A stretch of 24,451 bases of DNA from a virus. Below, piece by piece: positions 1 through 8,448 of the stretch; the stretch's first letter is position 1; the number at the start of each line of letters is the position of its first letter. The position numbers and the translations under genes were made by a program. The notes beneath the pieces are model-generated. The model was not told the origin of the DNA and searched no databases. It saw only the letters and a list, made by a program, of their open reading frames with translations. The stretch spans positions 1 to 24,451 of IMG/VR virus record IMGVR_UViG_3300037587_000418, one strand, 5' to 3'.

Positions 1-453
1 TTCAGCTCTCCGCTCGTCTGCATCATCCGGCTGGGTAGATGGAGTCGGCTGGATCGCCAGTTCTTCTGTGAGCGCTTCGTAACGCTTGCGGGCGGTAACT
101 GCCGCCTGTGTCTGCACATCTGCATTCTGCCCTTTTTGGAGGGCTTCGATGGCTTCAGCGACTGGAATCTCCCGGTCTTCGCCATTGACTTTAAGCTGCA
201 AATACTGCTGGCCTTCACGCTCAATAAGCCCAGTATCGGGCGCAGGCGCGGCATTGTCAAGCTCGTCAGCGATTACGACTGCGTCGGCCGGCTCAACAGC
301 AGGAGCTACCGAGGGCGCCACACCTGCGATTTCTTCAAGCGAGATGTCATCGGCCACGTCTTCATCTCGGCGCTCGCGGGCGCTGGCAGCGATCGCATCC
401 ATGGCTGCAGTACGTGGGTTCAGAGCTGGTGTAGCTACGTCAGTTTTAAGCAT
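1..453 (-). CDS. Scaffold-like virion assembly protein, partial
   Basis: The reading frame is open from ATG at 453 to the left edge (151 codons), so the C-terminus is missing. The visible part is acidic and Ala/Glu-rich with no cysteine. It contains a short stretch, VNGEDREIPVAEAIEALQKG followed by QNADVQ, that resembles the region found in phage scaffolding/capsid assembly proteins encoded between portal and major capsid genes. A second ATG lies at 456, but the Shine-Dalgarno GGAGAG (464-459) spaces better with 453. The start overlaps the end of the upstream gene by eight bases. The call rests on gene order (terminase, portal, small gene, this) and composition, and is an inference. The capsid gene would be expected further left, outside the window. 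Confidence 0.6.
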   Translation of the reverse strand, partial: MLKTDVATPALNPRTAAMDAIAASARERRDEDVADDISLEEIAGVAPSVAPAVEPADAVVIADELDNAAPAPDTGLIEREGQQYLQLKVNGEDREIPVAEAIEALQKGQNADVQTQAAVTARKRYEALTEELAIQPTPSTQPDDADERRAE

Positions 454-811
454 CATTGCTCTCCGTTCTAATCGCTTCTAGATGTTTAAGTGCTTCAGGG
501 CCACCAACGATGACCTGCCCGATAACTGTCTCGATCCGGCTCCATACCGCGAAGTCGAACTGAGCTTCTTTGATTTCTTCTGGCTTTGTAAGTGTCGCTG
601 CTCGAGTCATCGCATCGAGCTTATTTACTGCGATCATCTTCTTGAACTCTTTGCCGAGGGGCTGCCGGAGCCATTCTTTAGCACCTTCTGACGCCTGGAC
701 GATATGCTCTAAGTCGGTAGTCATGGCGGCCTGCCGTGCGTCAACAGCGATCCGCGCGTCTTCGGTTAGCTCGTCATTCCCAGTGTACGCTGTGTCATCG
801 ATATCGGTCAT
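446..811 (-). CDS. Small phage protein between portal and scaffold-like gene
   Basis: This 121-residue acidic, mostly helical-looking protein has no recognised domain. Its ATG overlaps the portal stop codon (ATGA at 811-808), and its own stop overlaps the next start, so it is translationally coupled on both sides. Its position between portal and scaffold suggests a head-related role, but nothing in the residues proves it. Confidence 0.75.
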   Translation of the reverse strand: MTDIDDTAYTGNDELTEDARIAVDARQAAMTTDLEHIVQASEGAKEWLRQPLGKEFKKMIAVNKLDAMTRAATLTKPEEIKEAQFDFAVWSRIETVIGQVIVGGPEALKHLEAIRTESNDA

Positions 812-2931
812 ACGCCTGTGTCCCCTGTTGTACGCTTGTACTCAAGCTCATTGGTGTGACTCTGCGCCTGCATCGCCGCAGTGTCTCGGCGTGTGCGATC
901 CTTCGATGTTTCAATCTGAAGTTTACCCTCAAGTGTCTTCATTGAGACGCCTTCACTCAGCGCGATTTTGGCATATCCGAGTTCTCGATCGACCTCGAGC
1001 TTGGCCATCGCAACGCGCTCACGGGACTCGGTGTCTGCCATCTTGGCCTTGTCCGCAGCTTCTTCCTGCCCTTGCTCGTAGGCGGCCTGCACATCGTCCT
1101 CAGTCGGCCCCGACTCACCCTCCTCGTCCTTAAGTAGGAACCGCTTGCCGTCGCCGTACCCATTGGCTGAGAACTGCTCGATTGTAACCTCGTCCCAGTC
1201 GATCCGCTTGGCCTGCTCTGGGTTCTCCGCGATGGATTTAACTGTCCTGGTCAGAGTGTCAGACTTCCGCTGAGGGCTCGTCGCCCCGAGGCCTACATTG
1301 ACTCGCAGCGTCATCGCGTCTTTGCGCATCCGCTCGATCAGCCGCTTCTTGGTGGCTTCCTCGTCCTCACCCTCAACCGCCTCAAACCCTGCGACCTTGC
1401 GACCTTCCTGGAACGCCATGTTGAGCAGCACATCGTCGGTCTCATTCATCCGAATGTAGGCCATCAGCAACTCGAGCTGAGGCTTCATGAATGTCTCAGC
1501 GAACGTCCGAATGTCAAAATCACTGATCGCGTTGCTACCCTCGGCCAGCATCTCCATTCCGCCGACCGTCTCGTTCAACGCGCGGTTGTTCTGGATCGAC
1601 GACCCAGTGAATGATCCGGTGATGTCGTTGCTCTCAGTCTCGAGGCGTTCCTGCTCCTTATAGCTAGACGCGGTGACATCGCTGGTCGTGATGACCTTGA
1701 TATCCCGCTCCACGTCGTTCGTATAAACGCCACCGCCAGGCACGCTCGCCATCAACGCATCCAGGTCGATCGCTGAGCCTCGGCGCAGGATATAGCGCTT
1801 GTTGAGCGCAAGTCGGACGTTATCCATCCGAAGGTTGGCAGTGTCATTGATCGCCATCTGCACCTGCGAGATCAGCTCGGTCGGGGAGCTCGGGGAGAAT
1901 TTATGCGCCTCGATGACGCTGAACCCGTATGTGATCGGCCGGCGACCTACTAGGTATGCTTTCTTCAGCGGGATCGGCCGAGTCAGCAAATTTGATCCGA
2001 TCGTCCAGTACACCCACTCTTTGCCGTCAAGCCTGACGTAGTTCTCGATCGCCATGACGATCTTAAACTCAGGGCGATCCTGTGAGTCAAACTTATCCGG
2101 GCGGTTGTCACCCTCCCGCGCCTGTCGTACCTGGTTATATCGATCGGTGCCTGCCGAGAGGATCTGCTCTCGGGTCAAGGTTAGCCACGGCTCAGCCTTA
2201 GACTCATCCGAATCCTTCATCCGATCCTCGACGTCAACCACATACATCGGCACCAGCCGCAGCACATAGGGGCTCGAGTTGATCGCATCACGCCAGTCGC
2301 ACGCCGGGTCTACGATCAGGCCTTCCGGTGGGATCATCTCGATCACCGGCTTGTCAGACAGCACCTCAGCCTCTGTAAACTCAGACGACTCGCCCTTTTC
2401 AGCCTCGACCTTCTGCTCCCGGTACTCCCATGTGGTATACGTGGCACATGGCCCATAGACGCGGGTGTCCTGCCAGGCGCCGAGCGCGGTGAGGTACCAC
2501 GGGATCGTCTTCTCCAGACGATACTTCATGATGTGCTTGATCATCCGCGCGCTGGCGAGCTGCTCCGGATCACCTCCGTTCTCAGGCGTGATGTCGATGA
2601 TCTCTAGGTTCGAGAACATCGCAGCTGCGAACTGAGCAGCACCTGAGCGTTCAACCGCTCGAGTCAGCGGCCTGAACAGCCGGCTGCGACCTGCATATAA
2701 CTTCGAGGTATAAGCAGACCGACGGTAATGCTTATTGTTGAAGTGGTCCGCGTTCCGCTCCCACTGATTTGTCAGCGCAGCGTTCTGATAATTCTGACCG
2801 GTGGCGAGATTGACCGCGGCAAGGCCGATCCAAAACGAGTCGTCGTGACCTCCCACGTCGGCAGGCGTTACGACCTCAGCACTCGGGTCTTCAATTACCA
2901 GGTCGGTATCCTCAGGGTTTATCTTAGTCAC
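808..2931 (-). CDS. Portal protein (head-tail connector), podovirus type
   Basis: The portal forms the dodecameric ring at one capsid vertex through which DNA is packaged and ejected. The 707-residue product has the size and features of portals from short-tailed phages. Near residues 75-95 there is a basic stretch with RSRLFRPLTR, like the RSKLF-PKTR segment seen in that group. A long central region is followed by a charged helical C-terminus (residues about 600-690) rich in Glu, Lys and Ala. The start is GTG at 2931, which overlaps the stop of the previous gene (GTGA), with AGGA about ten bases upstream. It lies downstream of TerL in the same operon, the usual packaging order. The portal call is from remembered family features and context; no alignment was run. 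Confidence 0.85.
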   Translation of the reverse strand: MTKINPEDTDLVIEDPSAEVVTPADVGGHDDSFWIGLAAVNLATGQNYQNAALTNQWERNADHFNNKHYRRSAYTSKLYAGRSRLFRPLTRAVERSGAAQFAAAMFSNLEIIDITPENGGDPEQLASARMIKHIMKYRLEKTIPWYLTALGAWQDTRVYGPCATYTTWEYREQKVEAEKGESSEFTEAEVLSDKPVIEMIPPEGLIVDPACDWRDAINSSPYVLRLVPMYVVDVEDRMKDSDESKAEPWLTLTREQILSAGTDRYNQVRQAREGDNRPDKFDSQDRPEFKIVMAIENYVRLDGKEWVYWTIGSNLLTRPIPLKKAYLVGRRPITYGFSVIEAHKFSPSSPTELISQVQMAINDTANLRMDNVRLALNKRYILRRGSAIDLDALMASVPGGGVYTNDVERDIKVITTSDVTASSYKEQERLETESNDITGSFTGSSIQNNRALNETVGGMEMLAEGSNAISDFDIRTFAETFMKPQLELLMAYIRMNETDDVLLNMAFQEGRKVAGFEAVEGEDEEATKKRLIERMRKDAMTLRVNVGLGATSPQRKSDTLTRTVKSIAENPEQAKRIDWDEVTIEQFSANGYGDGKRFLLKDEEGESGPTEDDVQAAYEQGQEEAADKAKMADTESRERVAMAKLEVDRELGYAKIALSEGVSMKTLEGKLQIETSKDRTRRDTAAMQAQSHTNELEYKRTTGDTGV

Positions 2932-3368
2932 GACAGGTCTATCCTCGCTTCACCGCTAATAGTTCGCTGGATCTCCATGATGGCTGCTTCACTGAACCTC
3001 GTCCGGCTCAGCCCACTACGCTCCAACATCTCACCGCCGATCCGGCTTACGTCCAGCGCGAACGTGCCAGGGTTTATCTCGTCCATCTTCCAGATCCAAC
3101 CGATCCGCCCTGAGATATGCGCGTTGTAGATCTTAACGATCCCGTTCTGAATGTCAGACACGACCTGCCACCCATGGCCCGGGTACTGCCGGACGAACTC
3201 GCTCCCGACCATCCCTGCGATCTCAGCATCCTTAACCGCGGCGATCGCCTCTTCAGGGGTCTGCGCCATCGACTGCTCAATCACAGCACGCTCAGCGCTA
3301 GCCTTTTTGGCTGCGGTCTTCTCTCGGTTCCGGCGGCGCTCACGCGACAGTGCGTAACTTGGCATCAT
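2928..3368 (-). CDS. Hypothetical phage protein in packaging operon
   Basis: This 146-residue protein has a strongly basic N-terminus (residues 8-25, many Arg and Lys) followed by an Ala/Glu helix and a mixed C-terminal half with Trp and Gly. No family was recognised. Two adjacent ATGs (3368 and 3365) are possible starts. It sits one base after the upstream gene and overlaps the portal start by four bases. The basic head could contact nucleic acid, but that is a guess. Confidence 0.75.
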   Translation of the reverse strand: MMPSYALSRERRRNREKTAAKKASAERAVIEQSMAQTPEEAIAAVKDAEIAGMVGSEFVRQYPGHGWQVVSDIQNGIVKIYNAHISGRIGWIWKMDEINPGTFALDVSRIGGEMLERSGLSRTRFSEAAIMEIQRTISGEARIDLS

Positions 3369-3369
3369 G

Positions 3370-3591
3370 TCAAGGTGCCTTCTGTGGCCACATAACTGGG
3401 TCTTCGAGCCCGTCCGCCCATGCAGTTACGATGGCCAGAATGCTAGACGATGCTGGAAATGATTTATGGTGCCAGCCCTGCACGCCTGGAAAGTCGTCAT
3501 TACTGAGGTTGTTAATCCGCACATAGACTTGCGTCAGCTCCGGTTCAATTACAACTCTCAGCTCTGCATACTCAATTACGGTATTTGCCAT
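3370..3591 (-). CDS. Hypothetical small phage protein
   Basis: The product has 73 residues, looks beta-rich at first (ELRVVIEPELTQVYVRINNL) and has several Trp residues near the end. The start is ATG at 3591 with GGAG six bases upstream, which makes it a credible gene. No family was recognised. It is part of the tightly packed minus-strand operon between TerL and portal. Confidence 0.65.
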   Translation of the reverse strand: MANTVIEYAELRVVIEPELTQVYVRINNLSNDDFPGVQGWHHKSFPASSSILAIVTAWADGLEDPVMWPQKAP

Positions 3592-3594
3592 GGT

Positions 3595-3777
3595 TTACTC
3601 CACAATGTCCTGGTAGCGACGGTAGGTCTGCCCGGGTACTTCAGGGCGTTCAAAGAAGTTGCGACCGCCGAACCGGTACGCCGGGTACGCTCGCTCTCGG
3701 CCATCGAGTTGGTTCACGATCGCTCGGCCGTTCAGTGTTTTGAAGATTACTCTTTTAGTCAAAGGTCGGTTAGCCAT
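3595..3777 (-). CDS. Hypothetical small basic phage protein
   Basis: This 60-residue protein is rich in Arg, Tyr and Phe. A good Shine-Dalgarno (AGGAG, six bases before ATG at 3777) supports it as a real gene despite its size. It starts nine bases after the TerL stop and ends three bases before the next start. No function can be read from the sequence. Confidence 0.65.
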   Translation of the reverse strand: MANRPLTKRVIFKTLNGRAIVNQLDGRERAYPAYRFGGRNFFERPEVPGQTYRRYQDIVE

Positions 3778-3786
3778 GGTCGTCTC

Positions 3787-5493
3787 CTAGATGTGCCCGT
3801 AAGCACTAAATGGGTCAAAGCTACTCTCTGAGCCTCCTGCAATTGTCGTCGATGGCATGCAGAACGTCAATGCCGCCCCATCCGTGATGTCTGTGGACTT
3901 CTTGATCCGCTTCTTGATTTCAGCCTTTGACTCCAGTTGCAGCTGGTCGGTCGTCCGGTCGTGCATGTATGTTATCGCGCAGAGCTCAGTCAGCCACTCA
4001 TCCCGATCCGGTATCGCCGCGCCGGCCTCCAGCCACTCTTTGAGCAGCCAGTACATCTCAGTACGCCGGTTCTTATACCGCTCCCGCTCGATCGCCTTCT
4101 CCGCGAACCCCACCGGCGTTATCCGCTCTCCGAACCCATACCCGACCAACACATCATACACCCCGGCGCCATAGCCACCGGTCGCATCGATACAGACGTG
4201 GTCGATATGGTGCTCACGCAGCGCCATGATTATCTCGTTGGCCACCTCGAGTGTCTTCAGCTTACTTAACCGGCGGTACCACAAGATCACGCGGCCCTGA
4301 CGCAGCACCAACGTGGTGTCGTCATCACCCTCCCGCGCCACGTCCACCCCCAATATCGTCCGTCCGACCGGTATGAACACATGCTCCCGACCGGCCCGCA
4401 TCGCCCGAAGAACAACCTCCGGCGTCACGAGTGCGTTGTTGAGGTCCGCGTTGAACGCCTCAGCTGGGTTGGCCGGATACTCACGCTGGAATTGGGCCAC
4501 GCCGCCGTGCTTGGTTGCGATCTTGTGCCGACGCCACGCCATCTGTTCGTCGTCGAGATTATAAAGATCGACAACCTCCTGCTCGTCGTCAGTCAATTCA
4601 AAGTCAGCCGCCGGCTTGCGACGATACCCTGGCTCCCAGAACCACGGCACGAACACGCGCCAGTACCCATTCCAGTGGGACGGGGGTGTGTCGTCGGCGT
4701 AGCACGCACCCTCCCACATCGAATGGAAGTAGTTGCCGACACCCTTGGCTGTGGACTCAAGGTACACCTCAGTGCCCTCGCCTTCAGGGATTCCCTCCAT
4801 GACTCCATCACTGATCTCTTCGGCCGACGCCCAGTAGCCGACCTCGCTGCCGTGGAAAAACTGTATCGTCTGCGACCGCCCGGTGTCTCCGGTCTTTGCT
4901 GTACCTACAGCGTATTCAGATTCCATCTCACTGAAGATCAGCTCGTTCGCGTTCGACCTCTTCACGATCGGCTTCAGCTCAGCCGGGCAGTGCTCGTGGT
5001 ACCGCTTGGCCATATTGAACAAGTTCTTCGTGGCAGGCGCCTCATGGGCCAAAATGTAGGCATTGATCCCCTCATGTTGCGACGTTTTCCAATACCCTCT
5101 CGCTTCGACCCACGTACTCAGTCCTTGCTGCCGACCCTTCACAATAATGATCCGGATCATCCCATGTGTGGCAAGCATCAGGTTAGCTACCGAGTCTAGA
5201 TACCGCTGCGCGTCGTTGAAGATCAGCGGCTGCACTCCTTTGGTTTTCGTCTTGATTTTCAGGCAGGCCTTGGCAAAATACTCAAAACTTTTCAAGCATC
5301 TCATCACAAACGCATCTATCGTCGACTGATGCCGGCGGGCGCGGGCTGCGTCGTCCTCACCTTGGTGTACGATCTCATCCTCCATCGGGATGTCGAGCAG
5401 GCCTTCAAGCTCCGCGGGCGCGGTGACTACGGCCGGAGGGGCTGGGGGTGGAGGTGGTACTTTGTGAGGTGGTGGTGGGATTGGTAGAGCCAT
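3787..5493 (-). CDS. Terminase large subunit (TerL), packaging ATPase-nuclease
   Basis: TerL drives DNA into the prohead with an N-terminal ATPase and cuts concatemers with a C-terminal RNase H-like nuclease. The 568-residue product shows both. The Walker A-type loop KGRQQGLST lies at about residues 119-127, and the Walker B-like strand QFFHGSEVGYW at about 211-221. The segment FQREYPANPAEAF (335-347) is typical of the linker region. Three acidic nuclease motifs are visible: LGVDVAREGDD (Asp384), CIDATGG (Asp436) and ITDGAA (Asp538). The start at 5493 has AAGGATTAAT before ATG. Unusually, the first 25 residues are a proline-rich tail with runs of four and five prolines. It is the best-supported gene of the minus operon. 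Confidence 0.95.
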   Translation of the reverse strand: MALPIPPPPHKVPPPPPAPPAVVTAPAELEGLLDIPMEDEIVHQGEDDAARARRHQSTIDAFVMRCLKSFEYFAKACLKIKTKTKGVQPLIFNDAQRYLDSVANLMLATHGMIRIIIVKGRQQGLSTWVEARGYWKTSQHEGINAYILAHEAPATKNLFNMAKRYHEHCPAELKPIVKRSNANELIFSEMESEYAVGTAKTGDTGRSQTIQFFHGSEVGYWASAEEISDGVMEGIPEGEGTEVYLESTAKGVGNYFHSMWEGACYADDTPPSHWNGYWRVFVPWFWEPGYRRKPAADFELTDDEQEVVDLYNLDDEQMAWRRHKIATKHGGVAQFQREYPANPAEAFNADLNNALVTPEVVLRAMRAGREHVFIPVGRTILGVDVAREGDDDTTLVLRQGRVILWYRRLSKLKTLEVANEIIMALREHHIDHVCIDATGGYGAGVYDVLVGYGFGERITPVGFAEKAIERERYKNRRTEMYWLLKEWLEAGAAIPDRDEWLTELCAITYMHDRTTDQLQLESKAEIKKRIKKSTDITDGAALTFCMPSTTIAGGSESSFDPFSAYGHI

Positions 5494-5494
5494 A

Positions 5495-5830
5495 TTAATC
5501 CTTACCTTTTGATATATCAGCGGCTAGCCCGTTGGCCCACTTAGCGATAGCTTCTGGTAATCGCGGCATGCTCGGCATATCCAGTACTTGCTGGGCTAAA
5601 TCTAGCGTCTCAGTGGCGAACTCAACGCTGGCTGCTCCAGGGCTACCTGCCCACCACCACTTACCATGAATCGAGTGTATCGGCTCGGGATCGGTGACAA
5701 GTACAGGAACCTTCCCAGTGCAGCCTGTTAAAATCTCGCTTATGTCGTCTGGGATGTACGTGTCTCCATCTTCAGCGGCATGAATCGCAGCACAGAGAAC
5801 GTCGCCGTTTTTCCTAATTCGTAGTGACAT
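5495..5830 (-). CDS. Hypothetical phage protein upstream of terL
   Basis: The product has 111 residues from ATG at 5830. A GTG at 5833 is also in frame, but AGGAGG (5842-5837) is ideally spaced for the ATG. The middle carries GKWWWAGSPG, followed by a helical C-terminal half. It shares one base with the stop of the preceding gene (TGATG) and ends one base before the terL start. No family was recognised. Confidence 0.7.
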   Translation of the reverse strand: MSLRIRKNGDVLCAAIHAAEDGDTYIPDDISEILTGCTGKVPVLVTDPEPIHSIHGKWWWAGSPGAASVEFATETLDLAQQVLDMPSMPRLPEAIAKWANGLAADISKGKD

Positions 5831-6069
5831 CACATACCTCCTCGATGTTCATCTTTGCCATTTGTTAGATTTATCGCTGCTGCTTTATACGCCTCAATCA
5901 AAGGTGCTACCTTATCTGAATCATACTCCTCATCTAGGAAGACCTTGACTCTGCCAAAGAATTGTTTTATCTCCTCATCTCCGCAAGTCTTCGCTAGGGA
6001 GTACAGTGCCATCCTTGCGGAGATGTCTATACAGATCGCTAGTTCGTCTAGATCCTTTAACTGGCTCAT
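5830..6069 (-). CDS. Hypothetical small acidic phage protein
   Basis: This 79-residue, largely helical protein has an acidic middle (FLDEEYDSD). The preferred start is ATG at 6069, overlapping the upstream stop by one base (TGATG); an in-frame GTG at 6072 is an alternative. No recognisable domain is present. Membership of the packaging operon is the only clue to its role. Confidence 0.65.
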   Translation of the reverse strand: MSQLKDLDELAICIDISARMALYSLAKTCGDEEIKQFFGRVKVFLDEEYDSDKVAPLIEAYKAAAINLTNGKDEHRGGM

Positions 6070-6812
6070 CACATAATATCTCTAGGGGTGACTGCCTTGG
6101 CGATGCCGCCTCGGGCCTTGGCCTGATCCTTGGCTGCGGTGTCCATCTGGCTGGCGAGGCGTCGGACCCGGGCGGCCTGAGACTCGATAGAGCTTGTGGC
6201 CTTGTCGTTCTCGCCGTACTCGTGGTCCATCTTGTTCATCTCCTGCACGGCGCCGAACGCAACCTTGGGGTCCGCCAGGCCATAGACCGCCGGTGCGACC
6301 TCCTCTCCATGCTCGTCGAGCTGCGCCGCCTCCATTATCTTGGACTGCATGCCGTAGGCCACGAGTTCCTTAAGTATACCTCGCTTACCATCGCCATCGA
6401 CCCGGAGCCGGTCGGCTAGCTGCTGGAGGTGTCCCTTATCTGACATCACCAGTTCTTCAATATGCTTGTGTGTTATCGCCGCGAGTGAGGTCTTCTCCAT
6501 GATCTGCCTGATCAGGACCGAACGGGCTGAGTCAGTCTCCTGTCGGCACACCACCCCAAAATAAAAAGCAGTCATCGCTGGGGGTGTCATCATCGCCACT
6601 GATGTGTTGTAGCCGGTGGCGCCCGTCGCCTTGTGGAAGTCCTTGAACGTAGTGCTGGTCAGCAGCGCCTTGACGGTCGACTTATCTGCGATGTCCAGGC
6701 TGGCCCACTGCGTGTTGAAGTCCTTCATCGTCGGCATGTGCGACCGGTCGATGTTGAGAGCATCAAGATCGATGTAGTCGATGATGGGCCGGGTGGGTTT
6801 GAAGGCTGTCAT
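6069..6812 (-). CDS. Possible terminase small subunit
   Basis: The 247-residue product is mostly alpha-helical in appearance, with a charged C-terminal quarter (residues about 195-240) rich in Arg, Lys, Ala and Gln that may form a coiled coil. It lies two small genes upstream of terL in the same operon, where many phages encode the small terminase that recognises DNA and regulates TerL. No helix-turn-helix could be identified with certainty, so the call is by position and size only. The start overlaps the upstream stop by one base (TAATG at 6814-6810). An unrelated head protein is the main alternative. Confidence 0.4.
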   Translation of the reverse strand: MTAFKPTRPIIDYIDLDALNIDRSHMPTMKDFNTQWASLDIADKSTVKALLTSTTFKDFHKATGATGYNTSVAMMTPPAMTAFYFGVVCRQETDSARSVLIRQIMEKTSLAAITHKHIEELVMSDKGHLQQLADRLRVDGDGKRGILKELVAYGMQSKIMEAAQLDEHGEEVAPAVYGLADPKVAFGAVQEMNKMDHEYGENDKATSSIESQAARVRRLASQMDTAAKDQAKARGGIAKAVTPRDIM

Positions 6813-7450
6813 TATTTAAGCATGTCCGCTCGCAGGTGGATGCGAAGATCCATAATATCACGCTCCAAGATCCTCAGCCCGGCGAGCGCTGTGACTGCGT
6901 GGTTGTCGACGTTGAACGCAGTGCATGGGTTACCATCACCATTGACAGCTACGTACGCCAGATCCTGGAACTCACCAGACTTAGCTCTACGCAGCGCCTC
7001 CTCCAGGATCTCCACGACGGTCTCGTTGATTTTAGGCTCTGTAGGTCTAGGCTCGATTACTGAGAGTTTTGGAGCGCTGATTGCACTGTCGCTAACACCA
7101 AGTTCTTCGATGCTTGATCCTGACTTCGCGTAAGTTACGTTAGGCTTGATGGCAACGCCGAAATCTGCTGCGTTGCCGATCGAGGATCTGAGGGTGAACG
7201 CGTCGTTGAAGTTGCTCACTGTGAGCACTGAGTACTCCTTATCGTTGAGGATGAGCATATAAGCTCGCTTAGCCATGTCGAACGTGGGTGCGAAGACGTC
7301 ACCGACGATGTGGTAGTCGTCACCTCCCTCAATACGTACATGCACCAGTGGGACGCAGGCAAGTTCGTAGCCTGGTGGCTTCCCCACTTTTATAATTTTA
7401 GCTGCTTCAACTTCACGCCCTTCATAGTCAACGTACGTTTGCATCGTCAT
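6812..7450 (-). CDS. Hypothetical phage protein
   Basis: This 212-residue protein has a beta-rich N-terminal half (residues 1-110, with GGDDYHIVGDVFAPTF) and a helical C-terminal half (140-212). No family was recognised. AGGA eight bases before ATG at 7450 supports that start; a second ATG at 7444 is in frame. The start overlaps the upstream stop (ATGA). The larger size next to a possible TerS suggests an operon-proximal accessory protein rather than a core virion part, but this is inference. Confidence 0.75.
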   Translation of the reverse strand: MTMQTYVDYEGREVEAAKIIKVGKPPGYELACVPLVHVRIEGGDDYHIVGDVFAPTFDMAKRAYMLILNDKEYSVLTVSNFNDAFTLRSSIGNAADFGVAIKPNVTYAKSGSSIEELGVSDSAISAPKLSVIEPRPTEPKINETVVEILEEALRRAKSGEFQDLAYVAVNGDGNPCTAFNVDNHAVTALAGLRILERDIMDLRIHLRADMLK

Positions 7451-7629
7451 GGCGTGGGTCCTTGTAGTTGTTTTTCTAAGTTCTTCATCATCCGGTACTG
7501 AAGTGGGAAGTACTTCTTCATGTGAGCTTCCATGAGTGTCTTCTGGATCGCCAGGCCCCAGACCGGTCCCATGAAGCTGGCGTTACCCATAGCGAGAGGT
7601 GATTCCCATTTAATTTGAGTGGGTGTCAT
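7447..7629 (-). CDS. Hypothetical small phage protein
   Basis: The product has 60 residues beginning MTPTQIKWESP. The frame is open further upstream (to 7689), but ATG at 7629 is preceded by GGAGAGGAC and overlaps the upstream stop in the operon's usual ATGA arrangement, so it is the better start. It contains several Met, Tyr and Lys residues near YFPLQYRMMKNLEKQ. No function was recognised. Confidence 0.6.
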   Translation of the reverse strand: MTPTQIKWESPLAMGNASFMGPVWGLAIQKTLMEAHMKKYFPLQYRMMKNLEKQLQGPTP

Positions 7630-7817
7630 TGTCCTCTCCAAGTCAGTGCGTCTGCACGTCCAGTAAATACCATCCAAGCCAGCTTCCAACGGCGCGTCCA
7701 GTAGTGGTAAGGCTCAGGCCTTGCAAGTACCCATCCTTTACCTTGTGACGTTTTGATCTCAGTCATATTACTCGATCCCTGTATTACGTCAGCGATGTGC
7801 AATCCTGGAGTCTTCAT
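7626..7817 (-). CDS. First gene of the minus operon, small phage protein
   Basis: Up to 63 residues are encoded if the ATG at 7817 is used. An internal ATG at 7766 (MTEIKTSQGKGW) would give 46 residues and follows a GGGATCGAG stretch that could serve as a ribosome site. The C-terminal segment WKLAWMVFTGRADALTW resembles a motif common in very short phage proteins (Ala-Trp, then Gly-Arg/Lys-Ala and a final Trp). It lies about 32 bases downstream of the predicted transcription start of the operon promoter. Confidence 0.55.
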   Translation of the reverse strand: MKTPGLHIADVIQGSSNMTEIKTSQGKGWVLARPEPYHYWTRRWKLAWMVFTGRADALTWRGQ

Positions 7818-7855
7818 GGCTTGGATTCTCGGAGGTTAGGTATATGATGAAAGGT

Positions 7856-7884
7856 ACTATAATATATACATTAACGTTTTTCAA
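7856..7884 (-). promoter_or_regulatory. Sigma70-like promoter for the minus-strand packaging operon
   Basis: On the minus strand the -35 box is TTGAAA (7884-7879) and the -10 box is TATAGT (7861-7856), separated by exactly 17 bases. Each box matches the consensus at five of six positions. The spacer is AT-rich. Transcription would begin near 7849 and run into the first gene of the operon. Confidence 0.7.
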
Positions 7885-8043
7885 ATTTTTTGGGTTCGCA
7901 AATATATCGACCGGGTATGTAGTAGAAATGCCTAAACCCCCCGATCCTGGAACGCAAACCCTGAAACCGAAAACTCAAAAACGTTTCCTTTAACGGTACT
8001 TACGGTTTTTCCTGGCGTGTTTCCGCGCGGTGGCCTGGCGCAG

Positions 8044-8070
8044 CCTAGAGCCCTGTTCGATTGCTCTAGG
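8044..8070. repeat. Perfect 8-bp inverted repeat CCTAGAGC/GCTCTAGG
   Basis: The arms at 8044-8051 and 8063-8070 are exact reverse complements separated by 11 bases. No T-run follows, so this is not an obvious terminator. It could be an operator or an RNA hairpin in whichever transcript crosses it. Confidence 0.6.
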
Positions 8071-8135
8071 GTCAACCGAATAGTGCGGCTAAGTTGTTGA
8101 TGTATAAGCAAGGAGGGTAGGGCCTAGTTGCTAGG

Positions 8136-8159
8136 TGCCCCCAGATGTGCCCCCAAATG
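8136..8159. repeat. Tandem 12-mer TGCCCCCARATG, two copies
   Basis: Two adjacent copies, TGCCCCCAGATG and TGCCCCCAAATG, differ at one base. The function is unknown. The C-run is unlike the AT-rich surroundings further right. Confidence 0.6.
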
Positions 8160-8232
8160 TATGAGGCTGGCAGCGTTTGAGGCGGTGGCGTAGAGCTCAG
8201 CAGCCAGGCGCTAAGCTGGTCACCCTGAGCAT

Positions 8233-8274
8233 GTTGCATATTCTGCAACGATGAGGCTTAGATTGTTGCAGAAC
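8233..8274. promoter_or_regulatory. Candidate operator, GTTGCA half-sites
   Basis: GTTGCA (8233-8238) and TGCAAC (8244-8249) form a perfect dyad around five bases. A third half-site, GTTGCAGAAC, follows at 8265-8274. Spaced half-sites of this kind are typical of repressor binding; no binding protein is identified. Confidence 0.4.
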
Positions 8275-8448
8275 AAGGGATACTCTGACTGACTAACCAA
8301 TAATGCGCGGGCCTAACCCGATGCTCAAAACCTCGAAACAGCCTATATCTACGCCCAAAAAGAGCGCAAAAAATAGCGACTTACCAAGGTTGGCAAGCAC
8401 TCAAAACTTAGCCGTGTAAAGCTACTACATAATGCTATCAATACGTAA

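Noticed and set aside
86-481. Plus-strand open frames opposite the scaffold-like gene, and similar frames opposite the portal and terminase
   Set aside because: They are antisense shadows of well-supported minus-strand genes and lack ribosome sites and recognisable features.
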